DNA from: Hyphomonas sp.
GTDB taxonomy: Bacteria > Pseudomonadota > Alphaproteobacteria > Caulobacterales > Hyphomonadaceae
NCBI RefSeq assembly: GCF_017792385.1
Contig: NZ_CP051230.1
Location: 3,720,001-3,784,000 of the forward strand
Length of the DNA stretch: 64,000 nt
Direction of reading: 5' to 3'
The notes under the pieces are model-generated. The model was given only the letters and a program-made list of their open reading frames with translations. It was not told where the DNA came from and ran no database searches. The translations under genes were made by a program, and so were the position numbers. This document shows positions 8,010 to 17,613 of this stretch, piece after piece. How positions within the stretch are numbered: position 1 is the stretch's first letter; each line of letters starts with the position of its first letter.

Positions 8010-9001
8010 AGCCACCCTATTTCTGGTCCGCCGGACTTGATCCGAGATCACGGGAAGCCGCCCCCCTGACCCGCGCCCTGCTCACGCCGCTGGCCGCCCT
8101 CTACACTTGGGGGATCCGGCTCAAGCTGGCGCGGGCCGAACCGCCGCGCGCCTCAATTCCGGTCATCTGTGTCGGCAACCTGACGGTCGGCGGCGTCGGC
8201 AAGACCCCCATTGTGCAAGCCCTTCGGCAACATATCGACGAGAAAGACCTGCAGGCCGCCAGCCTGTCGCGCGGCTATGGCGGCTCCGAGATCAGTCCCC
8301 AGAAAGTCTATCCGGACTGGCATACGGCAGATATGTGCGGCGACGAACCCCTGCTTCTCGCGCAGACGGGCGAAAGCTGGATCGGCCGGGACCGGTTTGC
8401 CGGGGTCCAGCTCATGTCCTCAAATGGCGTTGATGTGGTGGTCATGGATGATGGCCACCAGAATCCCGGCGTGCACAAGGATCTGTCACTGGTCGTCATT
8501 GATGCGGCCGCGCCCTTCGGCAATGGCCACGTCCTGCCAAAAGGCCCGCTGAGAGAGCCCGTCACAGACGGCCTGGCCCGGGCCGATGCAGTGATCCTGA
8601 TGGGCGAAGGTGACGTGCCCCAGCATGTCCGGCGCAGCGGGCTGCCTGTCCTGCGTGCGCGGATCGTGCCCGCCGCGCCGCCGCCGGAAGGCCCGCTTGT
8701 GGCGTTTGCCGGCATCGGCCGGCCGCAGAAATTCTTTGACAGTCTCGCGGCCAGTGGCGGCGATGTGCGGGACACCGTCGACTTTCCCGATCATCATGTC
8801 TTCTCCAAGGGGGACCTCACCCACCTGCGGCGCCTCGCCGAAGATCATGGCGCCCGGCTGATCACCACCAGCAAGGACCATGTCAGGCTGCAGCCCGGCG
8901 ATCGCGCGGACATTCTGCATTTCCCCGTCAAGGCCGAATTCGAAGACAGCCACCAGCTTGACGCCTTGCTCAACCCGATCCTCTATCCGCAGGACTCATG
9001 A
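8006..9001 (+). CDS. lpxK: Tetraacyldisaccharide 4'-kinase
   Basis: Phosphorylates the 4' position of the lipid A disaccharide to make lipid IVA. The 331-residue protein carries the Walker A loop GGVGKT at about residues 61-66 within VGNLTVGGVGKTP, and DDGHQNP further on, a family signature. It sits between waaA and an LpxL-type acyltransferase with 4-base overlaps on both sides. Length is normal. Confidence 0.95.
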   Translation: MKPPYFWSAGLDPRSREAAPLTRALLTPLAALYTWGIRLKLARAEPPRASIPVICVGNLTVGGVGKTPIVQALRQHIDEKDLQAASLSRGYGGSEISPQKVYPDWHTADMCGDEPLLLAQTGESWIGRDRFAGVQLMSSNGVDVVVMDDGHQNPGVHKDLSLVVIDAAAPFGNGHVLPKGPLREPVTDGLARADAVILMGEGDVPQHVRRSGLPVLRARIVPAAPPPEGPLVAFAGIGRPQKFFDSLAASGGDVRDTVDFPDHHVFSKGDLTHLRRLAEDHGARLITTSKDHVRLQPGDRADILHFPVKAEFEDSHQLDALLNPILYPQDS

Positions 9002-9957
9002 CCCAGACCGCGCCGAAATACGTCCGCCCCAAGGATATCGATAACCGCGCCAGCTTCTGGCAGCGCGTCCAGTGGCGGCTGGAGACCGTGGCCTGGGATT
9101 TCATCTATTGGGGACCGATGAAACTGCTCGGGCCGGATCGTGCGTCGGATTTCGGCGGCTGGCTGATGAAGAAGATCGGCCCCCGGCTGTCCCAGCACAA
9201 AACCGTCAAGCGCAATCTCAAACTCGCCTTCCCGGACTGGTCTGAGGCCCGGATCGATGAGACGGCCCTGGCCGCCTGGGAAAGCGCCGGCCGTGTGGCG
9301 GGTGAACTGCCACACCTGCCCTCCATCGATCCGTACACATCGGGACGGGTAGAGATCATCGGCCTCGACATCCTCGATCGCATCAAGAGCAGCGATGCAG
9401 GCGCGGTGTTCATTTCCGGCCATTTCGCAAATTGGGAGATCATGCCGGCCACGATCACCCAGCGCCTGCCCGAAGCCGTCATGACCTATCGTGCGCTCAA
9501 CAACCCCCATATCGACCGGCGCATCTCGGATCTGCGCGCCGCCTATGGCACACAGGTCAACGCGCCCAAGGGCATCGGCACGCGCGAACTCATGCGCGCC
9601 CTTTCCAAAGGCCACCCCATCGCGCTGATGAACGACCAGAAATTCAATGAGGGGATTGCCGTCCCGTTCTTCGGCCACGAAGCCATGACTGCGCCCGGCC
9701 CGACCCGGCTCGCCATGAAATATGGCGTTCCCATCGTCCCGGTCTCCACCGTCCGCACCGGACCGGCCCGCTTCCGCATCACCTTTCACGAGCCGTTCGT
9801 GCCGGAAACAACCGGTGACGAAACCGCCGATATCCGCCGCAGCGTTCAGCGCATCACGGATTTCATAGAGGCACAGATACGCGCCAATCCCGGCCAGTGG
9901 TTCTGGCAACATCGCCGCTGGCCCAAGGAGGCCTGGAAGGCGGCCGGCATTTCCTGA
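8998..9957 (+). CDS. Lipid A late acyltransferase, LpxL/HtrB family
   Basis: Transfers an acyl chain to the Kdo-lipid A precursor. The 319-residue protein has the HX4E catalytic motif in SGHFANWE (H142 and E147) and, further on, NDQKFNEG followed by PFFG, which match the family's second conserved block. Last gene of the lipid A operon, overlapping lpxK by 4 bases. The family includes LpxL, LpxM and other secondary acyltransferases, and the exact position acylated is not decidable here. It ends 8 bases from the convergent SulP gene. Confidence 0.9.
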   Translation: MTQTAPKYVRPKDIDNRASFWQRVQWRLETVAWDFIYWGPMKLLGPDRASDFGGWLMKKIGPRLSQHKTVKRNLKLAFPDWSEARIDETALAAWESAGRVAGELPHLPSIDPYTSGRVEIIGLDILDRIKSSDAGAVFISGHFANWEIMPATITQRLPEAVMTYRALNNPHIDRRISDLRAAYGTQVNAPKGIGTRELMRALSKGHPIALMNDQKFNEGIAVPFFGHEAMTAPGPTRLAMKYGVPIVPVSTVRTGPARFRITFHEPFVPETTGDETADIRRSVQRITDFIEAQIRANPGQWFWQHRRWPKEAWKAAGIS

Positions 9958-9965
9958 AATTCGGC

Positions 9966-11228
9966 CTAGCGGTCCGGCGTGTTCCAGTCCGCAGGCGGCA
10001 CATGGCGCCGGCGCAGCCGGATGGCCAGGCCAAGGGAAACGCCCACCCCAATCGCAATGGTCAGGTCCGCGACGACCGTCAGCACAAGCGTGATCAGCAG
10101 CAGGACAATATTCGCTGCCTCTTCACTCAGATAGCCGCGCCATTTGTGCGGTTCGCTCATGTTCCAGGCGGTCAGCATCAGCAGGCCTGCCAGGGCCGGC
10201 ATGGCCAGGTATCCGGCAAGCGGGGCTGCAAACAGCACGGCCAGCAAAATGGTGAATGCGTGGACAATGCCGGCAATCGGGGTCTTGCCACCGGCGCGCA
10301 CATTGGTCGCCGTCCGGGCGATTGCACCGGTGGCAGGCAGGCCACCAAACAGCGCCGATCCGATATTGGCCGCCCCCTGCGCCATCACTTCCGCATTACG
10401 CCGGTATTGCCCGCCGGTCATCCGGTCCGCCACCATCGCCGACAACAGGGACTCCACCCCGGCCAGAAAAGCAATCACGAAGGCCGAGGGCAGCAATTCC
10501 ACGATCCGGTCCAGCCCCACCCCCGGCAGACGGGGGGCCGGCAGCTGACTCGGCAAGGCGCCAAACCGGCTGCCGATCGTCTCGACCGGCAGGTCTAGTA
10601 ACGCCACGGCTGCTGATGTCAGGCCCACCGCCACGATCAGTCCTGGAAATCTGGGCGCGATCCGGCGCAGTCCGGCAATCAGGGCCATGGTCGCCGCGCC
10701 GATGCCCAGAGCGTGCCAATTGACACTCGACCGCGCCGCCCACAGGGCTTCGACCTTGCCCACGAATTCGGCGGGCAGGTGTTCCACCTGCAGCCCGAAC
10801 AGGTCCCGCACCTGACTCGCCGCGATGATGATGGCAATGCCAATGGTGAATCCGTTCACCACGGCTTCCGGAACGAAGCTGATCAGATTGCCGGCCCGCA
10901 TCAGGCCCGCCAGCACAAGGATGATCCCTGCCATGAACGTGGCCAGCACAAGCCCATCATACCCGTGCGCGGCGATCACGCCGAACACGACCACGATGAA
11001 GGCGCCCGTCGGCCCGCCGATCTGCACCCGGCTACCGCCCAGCGCAGAGATCAGGAAACCTGCGATGATGGCCGTCACGAGACCGGCCGCCGGATCAGCC
11101 CCGGAGGCTATGGCAATCGCCAGGCTAAGCGGAATGGCCACCAGGGCAACAGTTACGCCGGCAAACAGATCGGCCAGGAAGAGCGGCCCGGAATAGGTTT
11201 GCAATGTGGTGAGTATCTTCGGTGTCAT
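9966..11228 (-). CDS. SulP-family inorganic anion transporter without STAS domain
   Basis: A 420-residue multi-pass inner-membrane protein. The N-terminal block LVAIPLSLAIAIASG and the GGSRVQIGGPTGAF stretch are typical of the SulP (SLC26) transporter core, which moves sulfate, bicarbonate or similar anions. The protein stops shortly after the last membrane segment (ending near HVPPADWNTPDR), so the usual C-terminal STAS regulatory domain is missing. I chose the ATG at 11228 (MTPKILTT) because the 57 residues encoded further upstream are polar and unlike the family. The natural substrate is unknown. Confidence 0.85.
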   Translation of the reverse strand: MTPKILTTLQTYSGPLFLADLFAGVTVALVAIPLSLAIAIASGADPAAGLVTAIIAGFLISALGGSRVQIGGPTGAFIVVVFGVIAAHGYDGLVLATFMAGIILVLAGLMRAGNLISFVPEAVVNGFTIGIAIIIAASQVRDLFGLQVEHLPAEFVGKVEALWAARSSVNWHALGIGAATMALIAGLRRIAPRFPGLIVAVGLTSAAVALLDLPVETIGSRFGALPSQLPAPRLPGVGLDRIVELLPSAFVIAFLAGVESLLSAMVADRMTGGQYRRNAEVMAQGAANIGSALFGGLPATGAIARTATNVRAGGKTPIAGIVHAFTILLAVLFAAPLAGYLAMPALAGLLMLTAWNMSEPHKWRGYLSEEAANIVLLLITLVLTVVADLTIAIGVGVSLGLAIRLRRRHVPPADWNTPDR

Positions 11229-11493
11229 CCGCGCCCTGACGCGCCCGCGCCACTCCTGCACTCGCCCCGCTTGCCTACACCCGCGTCCCACAAGGCGAAA
11301 AGCGGTAAAATTGTCGCTGCCCGCCACCCCCGCAACCCAGGCGCGACTTGTGCAGCATTTATTACGAAAGTCCGAAGAAAGCCTGTGCGGCTTCATCAAT
11401 GATGGGAACGGTCTTGCAGGAACAAGCCGTTAGGGTGGCATGCTGCGGCCGCACTCCAACTGGCCGGGAAATGCGGGTTCAGGGGCCTAAGTC
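11229..11493. other. Divergent intergenic region between SulP and GAF-EAL genes
   Basis: This 265-base gap must contain the promoters of the two divergent genes. I found no strong palindrome or clear -35/-10 pair. The minus-strand frame stays open through most of it, but without a ribosome site. Confidence 0.35.
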
Positions 11494-12723
11494 ATGACGG
11501 GATTCTCACTCCCCACATCCATACTGGACAAGCACGCGGAGTCCTCGCGGCAGGCGATCAACTCTGCCCTCAGCGCCATTCGACAGCATCTCGGCATGCC
11601 GATCGCCTACGTTTCCGAATTCGTGGATGGGGATTCGGTATTCCGCTATGTCGATGCGCCGGGGCTCGAACATCTCATCAAGCCCGGTGACAGCCGCGAC
11701 CTGACGGAAGTCTATTGCCTGCACATCCTTGAAGGACGCCTCCCGGAACTCATTCCGGATACGTCGCAAAACCCTCTGGCGCTTGCGATGCCCATTACGC
11801 GGGAAATTCCCATCGGCGCCCATATGAGCATTCCGATCCATCTGGAGGATGGAACGCCGTATGGCATGTTCTGCTGCCTCGGGCCGGAGCCGAACACCAG
11901 CCTGAATGAGCGCGATCTCGAGACCATGCGCCTGTTCGCCAATCTGGCGGCCCAGCATATCGACAAGGATCATGAGCAGCGGCGGCGTCTGCAGGAAATG
12001 CGTGCCCGCATCCTCGACACGCTCGACACCAGCGCGTTCGCCATCGCCTATCAGCCCATTGTCGATCTCGGCCAGATGCGTCCGTCCGGCTATGAGGCGC
12101 TCTGCCGCTTCTCGGCCGAGCCCTATCGCTCTCCGGATGTCTGGTTCGATGAGGCGGCAGCCGTCGGTCTGTCGGTCGAACTGGAACTGGCCTCGATCCG
12201 CCAGGCCGTTCGCCGCATCCCGGAAATCGGACCGGACCAGTATATTTCGGTCAATGCGTCCCCCTCGACCGTGATGAGCGACCAGTTTGCACAGAGCTTT
12301 CTGTCCCTGCCGCTCGACCGCATCCTGCTCGAGATCACCGAGCATGCCGTGATTGACGATTATGACGCCTTTACCAAGGTGCTGCGCCCGTTGCGCCATG
12401 CCGGCCTCCGGCTGGCGGTTGATGATGCCGGCGCAGGCCATTCCTCGCTCCGCCACATCGTCCAGCTCAATCCGGATTATGTGAAGGTCGACATGAGCCT
12501 GACCCGTAATGTCGATTCCGACCTGGCCCGACGGGCCCTGATCGGCGCGCTCCTGTTCTACACTCGCGAGACCTCAGCCCACATCATCGCCGAAGGCATC
12601 GAGACCGAAGCGGAACTCGACACGCTGAAACTGCTCGGTGTCCGCCGGGGCCAGGGCTATCTGCTCGGGCGGCCTGCCCCGCAAATCGTCCGGACCCTGG
12701 ACCTGTTCAGCGAGGCCTCCTGA
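11494..12723 (+). CDS. GAF-EAL cyclic di-GMP phosphodiesterase
   Basis: A 409-residue soluble protein with an N-terminal GAF-like sensor (about residues 15-155) and an EAL domain (about 175-405). The EAL signature is at 201-203 in GYEALCRF. Other catalytic and metal-binding positions appear intact: VNASP, EITEHA, DDAGAGHSSL, KVDMSL, AEGIET and GQGYLLGRP. It therefore probably hydrolyses c-di-GMP to pGpG and affects motility, holdfast or biofilm decisions. No GGDEF domain is present. The gene stands alone; the GAF ligand is unknown. Confidence 0.9.
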   Translation: MTGFSLPTSILDKHAESSRQAINSALSAIRQHLGMPIAYVSEFVDGDSVFRYVDAPGLEHLIKPGDSRDLTEVYCLHILEGRLPELIPDTSQNPLALAMPITREIPIGAHMSIPIHLEDGTPYGMFCCLGPEPNTSLNERDLETMRLFANLAAQHIDKDHEQRRRLQEMRARILDTLDTSAFAIAYQPIVDLGQMRPSGYEALCRFSAEPYRSPDVWFDEAAAVGLSVELELASIRQAVRRIPEIGPDQYISVNASPSTVMSDQFAQSFLSLPLDRILLEITEHAVIDDYDAFTKVLRPLRHAGLRLAVDDAGAGHSSLRHIVQLNPDYVKVDMSLTRNVDSDLARRALIGALLFYTRETSAHIIAEGIETEAELDTLKLLGVRRGQGYLLGRPAPQIVRTLDLFSEAS

Positions 12724-12792
12724 CTGCCCGACCGGCTGTTTTTTCCGGCGAAGCAGCCTAGATGTTAGGGATCATCCAGGAGACTGCCTTTC

Positions 12793-13212
12793 ATGACTGT
12801 CGGTGAAATCATATCCCTCATCACGCTGCTGGCCGGGGCTGTTCTCGGCCTTTCTGCAATGTTCTCACCAGCATGGGCGAGCCGCATCGTGCGCCTTGTC
12901 GAGGACCCGGACCCGCTGCGGCCGGGTGGATACTCCGAATTCCGCGCCACCTATGGCGGCCTGTTCCTGTTTTCCCACCTGATGACGGCGATACTTGTCG
13001 TCAATCTCGGCAATTCAGACCCGGAAATCCTGACTTCTCTGGTGGTTCTGCCACTGGCTGCAGGCTGGGTCGGCGCCGGGGTCGGCCGCCTGATGTCGCG
13101 CATTGCAGACCGGCGCAAGAATCGCGAGCCCGGCATGATCCCGGTCTGGATCGCCTTCGAACTCATCTTCGGCCTTGCCATTGCCGCGCCCTTCATCCAA
13201 TCCCTCTTCTAG
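12793..13212 (+). CDS. DUF4345-like small membrane protein
   Basis: A 139-residue protein with four predicted membrane segments and a charged loop (IADRRKNREPG) between the last two. The motif EFRATYGG after the first segment is like that of DUF4345 proteins. Function is not known for the family. An AGGAGA-like ribosome site precedes the ATG. It ends 21 bases before rluB, so the two may share a transcript. Confidence 0.7.
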   Translation: MTVGEIISLITLLAGAVLGLSAMFSPAWASRIVRLVEDPDPLRPGGYSEFRATYGGLFLFSHLMTAILVVNLGNSDPEILTSLVVLPLAAGWVGAGVGRLMSRIADRRKNREPGMIPVWIAFELIFGLAIAAPFIQSLF

Positions 13213-13233
13213 AGCCAAACGAAAGAACATCCC

Positions 13234-14184
13234 ATGACGGAGCGTCGAGAGACGGGCCGCTCGCGCCGGAAACCTTCCGGACCGCGCAAGCCGCGCCCTG
13301 CCCCCAAATCCCGCAAGCCAGCGCCCGATAAGGACTGGAGCGAAGGTGAGCGTATCGCCAAATACCTCGCCCGTGCCGGCATCGCCTCGCGCCGCGAAGT
13401 CGAGCGCATGATCGAGGAAGGCAAGGTCACGGTGGACGGCGTGAAGCTGACCTCCCCGGCCTTCAAGGTGACCGGCCGCGAGCAGATCCGGGTCGGTCGC
13501 AAGACTGTCCAGGCGCCGGACGTCACCCGCCTGTGGCGCTATCATAAGCCGTCCGGCCTGATCACCACGACGCAGGACCCTGAAGGTCGGCGCACCGTGT
13601 TCGAGGAACTGCCGAAATCGCTTCCCCGGGTGGTGACGGTTGGCCGGCTCGACCTGACCACGGAGGGCCTGCTCCTGCTGACCAATGACGGCGCCCTCGC
13701 CCGTGCCCTGGAACTTCCGAAGAATGAGCTTGAACGGACCTATCGCGTGCGTGCGCACGGCACCGTGACCCCGGAAAAGATTGCCGAACTCGCCAAGGGC
13801 ATCACGGTGGACGGGATCGACTACAAGCCGATCACGGCCGTTCTGGACCGCGAGACCGGGGCGAACAACTGGCTTACCGTGACCCTGTCCGAAGGCAAGA
13901 AACGCGAGGTGCGTCGTGCGCTGGAATCCCTTGATCTGAAGGTCAATCGCCTGATCCGGGTCCAGTATGGCCCCTTCCTGTTGGACGATCTGCGTCCTGG
14001 CGCCGTCGAGGAAGTGCCGGCCGACCTGCTGCAACAGGCCATTGGCCACCTGATGAACACCGAACACGCCATCAAGACTGACACTCCGCCGCCGTCAGGC
14101 AAGCGGCCTGCCCCGAAGTCACGCCTTGGCAAGGGCCCGTCATCGGCTAGAGTCCCCGTGAGGAAACGCAAAAACAAAAAATAA
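13234..14184 (+). CDS. rluB: 23S rRNA pseudouridine synthase, RluB family
   Basis: A 316-residue enzyme with a basic N-terminal extension, an S4 RNA-binding domain (RIAKYLARAGIASRREVERM, about 45-64) and the RsuA/RluB catalytic domain with GRLDLTTEGLLLLTNDG; the catalytic aspartate is D140. It isomerises a uridine in helix 89 of 23S rRNA, near the peptidyl-transferase centre. The C terminus is a basic, proline-rich tail ending in RKRKNKK, common in alphaproteobacterial versions. Only 15 bases separate it from the P450 operon, so readthrough into that operon is likely. Confidence 0.9.
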   Translation: MTERRETGRSRRKPSGPRKPRPAPKSRKPAPDKDWSEGERIAKYLARAGIASRREVERMIEEGKVTVDGVKLTSPAFKVTGREQIRVGRKTVQAPDVTRLWRYHKPSGLITTTQDPEGRRTVFEELPKSLPRVVTVGRLDLTTEGLLLLTNDGALARALELPKNELERTYRVRAHGTVTPEKIAELAKGITVDGIDYKPITAVLDRETGANNWLTVTLSEGKKREVRRALESLDLKVNRLIRVQYGPFLLDDLRPGAVEEVPADLLQQAIGHLMNTEHAIKTDTPPPSGKRPAPKSRLGKGPSSARVPVRKRKNKK

Positions 14185-14199
14185 AACACGGAGAGGATC

Positions 14200-15534
14200 A
14201 TGGCCGAAGCCGCCCTGACTGCGCCGCCCGAGACCAAGATGGACCCGGGGCGGAGGATGAGTGAGGCGGCGGCCGCGACCAGCAACCTCATTACCGATCC
14301 CAATGTCTATGCCGATCAGGCACAGCTGGACGCCGCCTTTGCGAGGTTGCGCGCCGAAGACCCGGTCGCGTGGTGCGAACCGAACGGGTTCCGCCCCTTC
14401 TGGGCCGTGACCCGGCACGCGGACATCATGGAAGTCAGCCGCCAGAACAAGCTGTTCACCAATGGCGAACGGGAAATGCTGTCCTATACGGAGACGGAAA
14501 AGCGCGTGTACGCCCAGACCGGTGGCCCGCACCTCCTGAAAACGCTCGTCCAGCTTGACGATCCGCTTCACTACAAGCTGCGCCATCTGACCCAGGAATG
14601 GTTCATGCCGCAGAATGTGAAGAAGCGGGAAGACGCGATCCGTCAGATTGCGAAGGAATATGTCGACCGGATGGAGGATCTGGGCGGCGAGTGCGACTTT
14701 CAGCGCGATGTCGCCCTCTATTATCCACTGCGCGTCATCATGCAGATTCTCGGCGTGCCGGAATCCGACGAGCCCATGATGCTGAAGCTGACGCAGGAAA
14801 TCTTTGGCGCGCAGGATGAAGACCTGATGCGGGACAAGTCGGTCACCGAAGACGGTGATGTCGAAAAGGGGCTGGCCTCGATTAATGCCACACTTGCCGA
14901 ATTCTTCATGTATTTCACCAGCATGACGGCAGACCGCCGGGCAACCCCACGCGATGACGTCTCGACGGTCATCGCAAACGGCACGGTGGATGGTGATCCG
15001 ATCGGACAGCTCGAAGCAATGAGTTATTACATCATCGTGGCAGCGGCCGGGCATGACACGACCAGCGCCTCAACCGGCGGCGGCGTACTGGGCATGCTCC
15101 AGAATCCGGGCGAACTCAGGAAAATGATGGCCGATCCGCGCGCCGTCTCGCGCACGGCAACCGATGAGGCCATTCGCTGGACGACGCCGGTCAAGCATTT
15201 CATGCGCACGGCCCATGAGGACTACGAATTGCGCGGCCGCAAGATCCTGGCCGGCGAAAGCCTGCTATTGTGCTACCCGTCGGGTAATCGCGACGAAGAC
15301 GTTTTCGATGATCCGTTCACGTTCGACATCACAAGATCTCCCAACAAGCTGATCTCGTTCGGACATGGCGGCCACATGTGCCTCGGCATGCATCTGGCCC
15401 GGCTCGAAATGCAGGCAATCTATGAAGAGCTTTTCTCCCGCCTGAAATCGATCGAACTTGCCGGAGAGCCGAGCTTCATCAAGGCGAATTTTGTCGGCGG
15501 CCCGAAATCCATTCCCGTGAGGTACAAATTCTAG
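14200..15534 (+). CDS. Cytochrome P450 (first of two)
   Basis: Haem monooxygenase of 444 residues without a membrane anchor. It has the I-helix oxygen-activation motif AAAGHDTTS, the ExxR motif EAIR and the haem-binding loop FGHGGHMCLG at about residue 387, whose cysteine ligates iron. The sequence style resembles bacterial terpene/steroid-type P450s (linalool- or CYP125-like) rather than fatty-acid P450s, but that is an impression. ACACGGAGAGG gives a strong ribosome site. First gene of the operon to 19435. No ferredoxin or ferredoxin reductase is encoded nearby, so redox partners must come from elsewhere. Confidence 0.92.
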   Translation: MAEAALTAPPETKMDPGRRMSEAAAATSNLITDPNVYADQAQLDAAFARLRAEDPVAWCEPNGFRPFWAVTRHADIMEVSRQNKLFTNGEREMLSYTETEKRVYAQTGGPHLLKTLVQLDDPLHYKLRHLTQEWFMPQNVKKREDAIRQIAKEYVDRMEDLGGECDFQRDVALYYPLRVIMQILGVPESDEPMMLKLTQEIFGAQDEDLMRDKSVTEDGDVEKGLASINATLAEFFMYFTSMTADRRATPRDDVSTVIANGTVDGDPIGQLEAMSYYIIVAAAGHDTTSASTGGGVLGMLQNPGELRKMMADPRAVSRTATDEAIRWTTPVKHFMRTAHEDYELRGRKILAGESLLLCYPSGNRDEDVFDDPFTFDITRSPNKLISFGHGGHMCLGMHLARLEMQAIYEELFSRLKSIELAGEPSFIKANFVGGPKSIPVRYKF

Positions 15535-15543
15535 GAGACCTGC

Positions 15544-16272
15544 ATGTCAGCCGAAGGAAAAACCGTCATCATCACCGGCGCCTCCAGCGGGATCGGCGCG
15601 GCCACGGCCCGGCGTCTCGCCGATGCCGGCGCGAATCTCATGCTGGCCGCCCGGCGCGAAGATCGCCTGAAAGCCCTGACAGAAGAACTCGGCCCCAAGG
15701 TCCGGTACCGGGTCACCGACGTGACGGACCATGCCGACATGCTGAAGCTCGGCGAAGATACGATTGCCGCCTTTGGACAGGTCGATGCCATCGTCAACAA
15801 TGCCGGCATCATGCCCCTGTCTCCGCTGGCCAATCGCCGCGTCGCGGAATGGGACCAGATGATTGACGTCAACATCAAGGGCGTCCTCTACGGCATCGAC
15901 GCCGTGCTCGCCCACATGCTGGAGCGCGGTGAGGGGCATGTCCTCAATGTCTCGTCCGTCGCCGGTCTCGTCACCAATCCGACATCCGCAGTCTATAGCG
16001 GCACCAAGCATGCAGTGAAGGCGATTTCCGAGGGCCTGCGCAAGGAGACGGCCGGAAAAATCCGTGTCACCACCATTTATCCCGGCGCGGTCGCCACCGA
16101 ACTGGGGCAGTCGATCAGGGATCCGGACGTGTTGGCCGGCCTGCGCGACCGGTTCAACTACACGCCGCTCGCCGCCGGCGACATCGCCGAAGCCGTCCAC
16201 TTCGCCATCGCCAGCCCGCGCAACATGGCGGTCAACGAGATCACCATCCGCCCCATCGAACAGACGCTGTGA
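15544..16272 (+). CDS. Short-chain dehydrogenase/reductase
   Basis: A 242-residue NAD(P)-dependent oxidoreductase. It has TGASSGIG for cofactor binding at about residues 12-19, NNAG, the catalytic serine in NVSSVAG and the YSGTK (YxxxK) motif. It most probably oxidises an alcohol made by one of the flanking P450s or reduces a ketone. Gaps of 9 bases on each side place it in the P450 operon. The SDR family is too broad to name the substrate. Confidence 0.9.
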   Translation: MSAEGKTVIITGASSGIGAATARRLADAGANLMLAARREDRLKALTEELGPKVRYRVTDVTDHADMLKLGEDTIAAFGQVDAIVNNAGIMPLSPLANRRVAEWDQMIDVNIKGVLYGIDAVLAHMLERGEGHVLNVSSVAGLVTNPTSAVYSGTKHAVKAISEGLRKETAGKIRVTTIYPGAVATELGQSIRDPDVLAGLRDRFNYTPLAAGDIAEAVHFAIASPRNMAVNEITIRPIEQTL

Positions 16273-16281
16273 GGACTTTCC

Positions 16282-17613
16282 ATGCCACTCCGCAATGTGA
16301 CCGAGACCTATCAGGTCGAAACCCCGCCCCACGCACCGAAGTACAAACCGGCTCAGGACCTCGTCCCGCCGGTCGACCTCACGGACCCGAGCGTCTTCTC
16401 ATCCCGTGGCGGCTACACGCATGATGCCTTCACCCGGATGCGCGAACAGGCGCCGGTCATGTGGCATCCCGAACAGGTCGGTGCGGGCTTCTGGGCCGTG
16501 ACCTCCTATGACCTCGTCAAGCAGGTCGAACTGGACCCGGTGACCTATTCCTCCCAGCGCGGCGGCATCCTGATGAGCTATGGCCTGCCGGACACACCGC
16601 GCCACCCGCTGCTCCATGCCTCCAGCCTGAACAGCCTGATCAATCTTGACCGCCCCTATCACACCACGCTCCGCATGGAGCACATGCAGTTCTTCCGCCC
16701 AGGCTATGTCGCCGAACTCAGAAAACGTGTCGACGTCCAGGTCAATGCCCTCCTCGACGACATGGAGAAACAGGGACCGGTCGTCGATATGGTGGAGAGC
16801 TTCTCGGCAGAACTGCCGCTCTTCACCCTGTGTGAAATTCTCGGCGTACCGGCAGAGGACCGGCCCAAGCTCGTCCACTGGATGCACTTCCTCGAGAACT
16901 CGCAATACCAGGCCCAGCAGGAAGGCCTCGGCAATGTCACCCAGGAACAGGTCATGACCTTCATGTCCGAGATCCAGGCCATGTTCGAATACGGCCGTCA
17001 CATGCTGGCGAAACGGCGCGCGGATCCCAAGGAAGACCTCCTCTCCGCCATCGCCAATGTGGAAATCGACGGCCAGCCGCTCAGCCCGGAATTCCTCGAT
17101 GGATCCTGGCTGCTGATCGTCTTCGCCGGCAATGACACGACCCGCAATTCCCTGTCCGGCACGATGCGCCTGCTGACCGAATTCCCGGACCAGAAGGCAA
17201 GGCTGTTGGCGGATGACACGCTGTTTCCGAACTTCGTGCACGAATCCATCCGTATGGTCAGCCCGGTCACCTATATGCGCCGCACCGCCACGACGGACAC
17301 GCAGCTTGGCGCGCAGCAGATCGCCGAGGGCGACAAGGTGGTCATGTACTATGCCGCCGCCAATCGCGACCCGGACAAATTCCCGGACCCGCACCAGTTC
17401 GACATCACCCGCGCAAACGCCAAGGAACATCTCGCCTTCGGTCACGGGCCGCATGTCTGCCTCGGCCAGCGCGTCGCCAACATGCAGCTGGAAACCGCCT
17501 ATCGTAACATTCTGCGCCGGTATCCGGATATCCGCTGGACAGGTGAGCAAACCCTTGCCCCCAGCAATTTCGTGCACGCCATTTCCAGCCTGATGGTGGA
17601 CCTCGGCACATGA
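16282..17613 (+). CDS. Cytochrome P450 (second of two)
   Basis: A 443-residue soluble P450 with I-helix FAGNDTTRNS, ExxR as ESIR and the haem loop FGHGPHVCLG near residue 386. It differs substantially from the first P450 of the operon, so the pair is unlikely to be a recent duplication and the two enzymes probably act at different positions or steps. Its stop overlaps the start of the enoyl-CoA hydratase gene by 4 bases. Confidence 0.92.
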   Translation: MPLRNVTETYQVETPPHAPKYKPAQDLVPPVDLTDPSVFSSRGGYTHDAFTRMREQAPVMWHPEQVGAGFWAVTSYDLVKQVELDPVTYSSQRGGILMSYGLPDTPRHPLLHASSLNSLINLDRPYHTTLRMEHMQFFRPGYVAELRKRVDVQVNALLDDMEKQGPVVDMVESFSAELPLFTLCEILGVPAEDRPKLVHWMHFLENSQYQAQQEGLGNVTQEQVMTFMSEIQAMFEYGRHMLAKRRADPKEDLLSAIANVEIDGQPLSPEFLDGSWLLIVFAGNDTTRNSLSGTMRLLTEFPDQKARLLADDTLFPNFVHESIRMVSPVTYMRRTATTDTQLGAQQIAEGDKVVMYYAAANRDPDKFPDPHQFDITRANAKEHLAFGHGPHVCLGQRVANMQLETAYRNILRRYPDIRWTGEQTLAPSNFVHAISSLMVDLGT

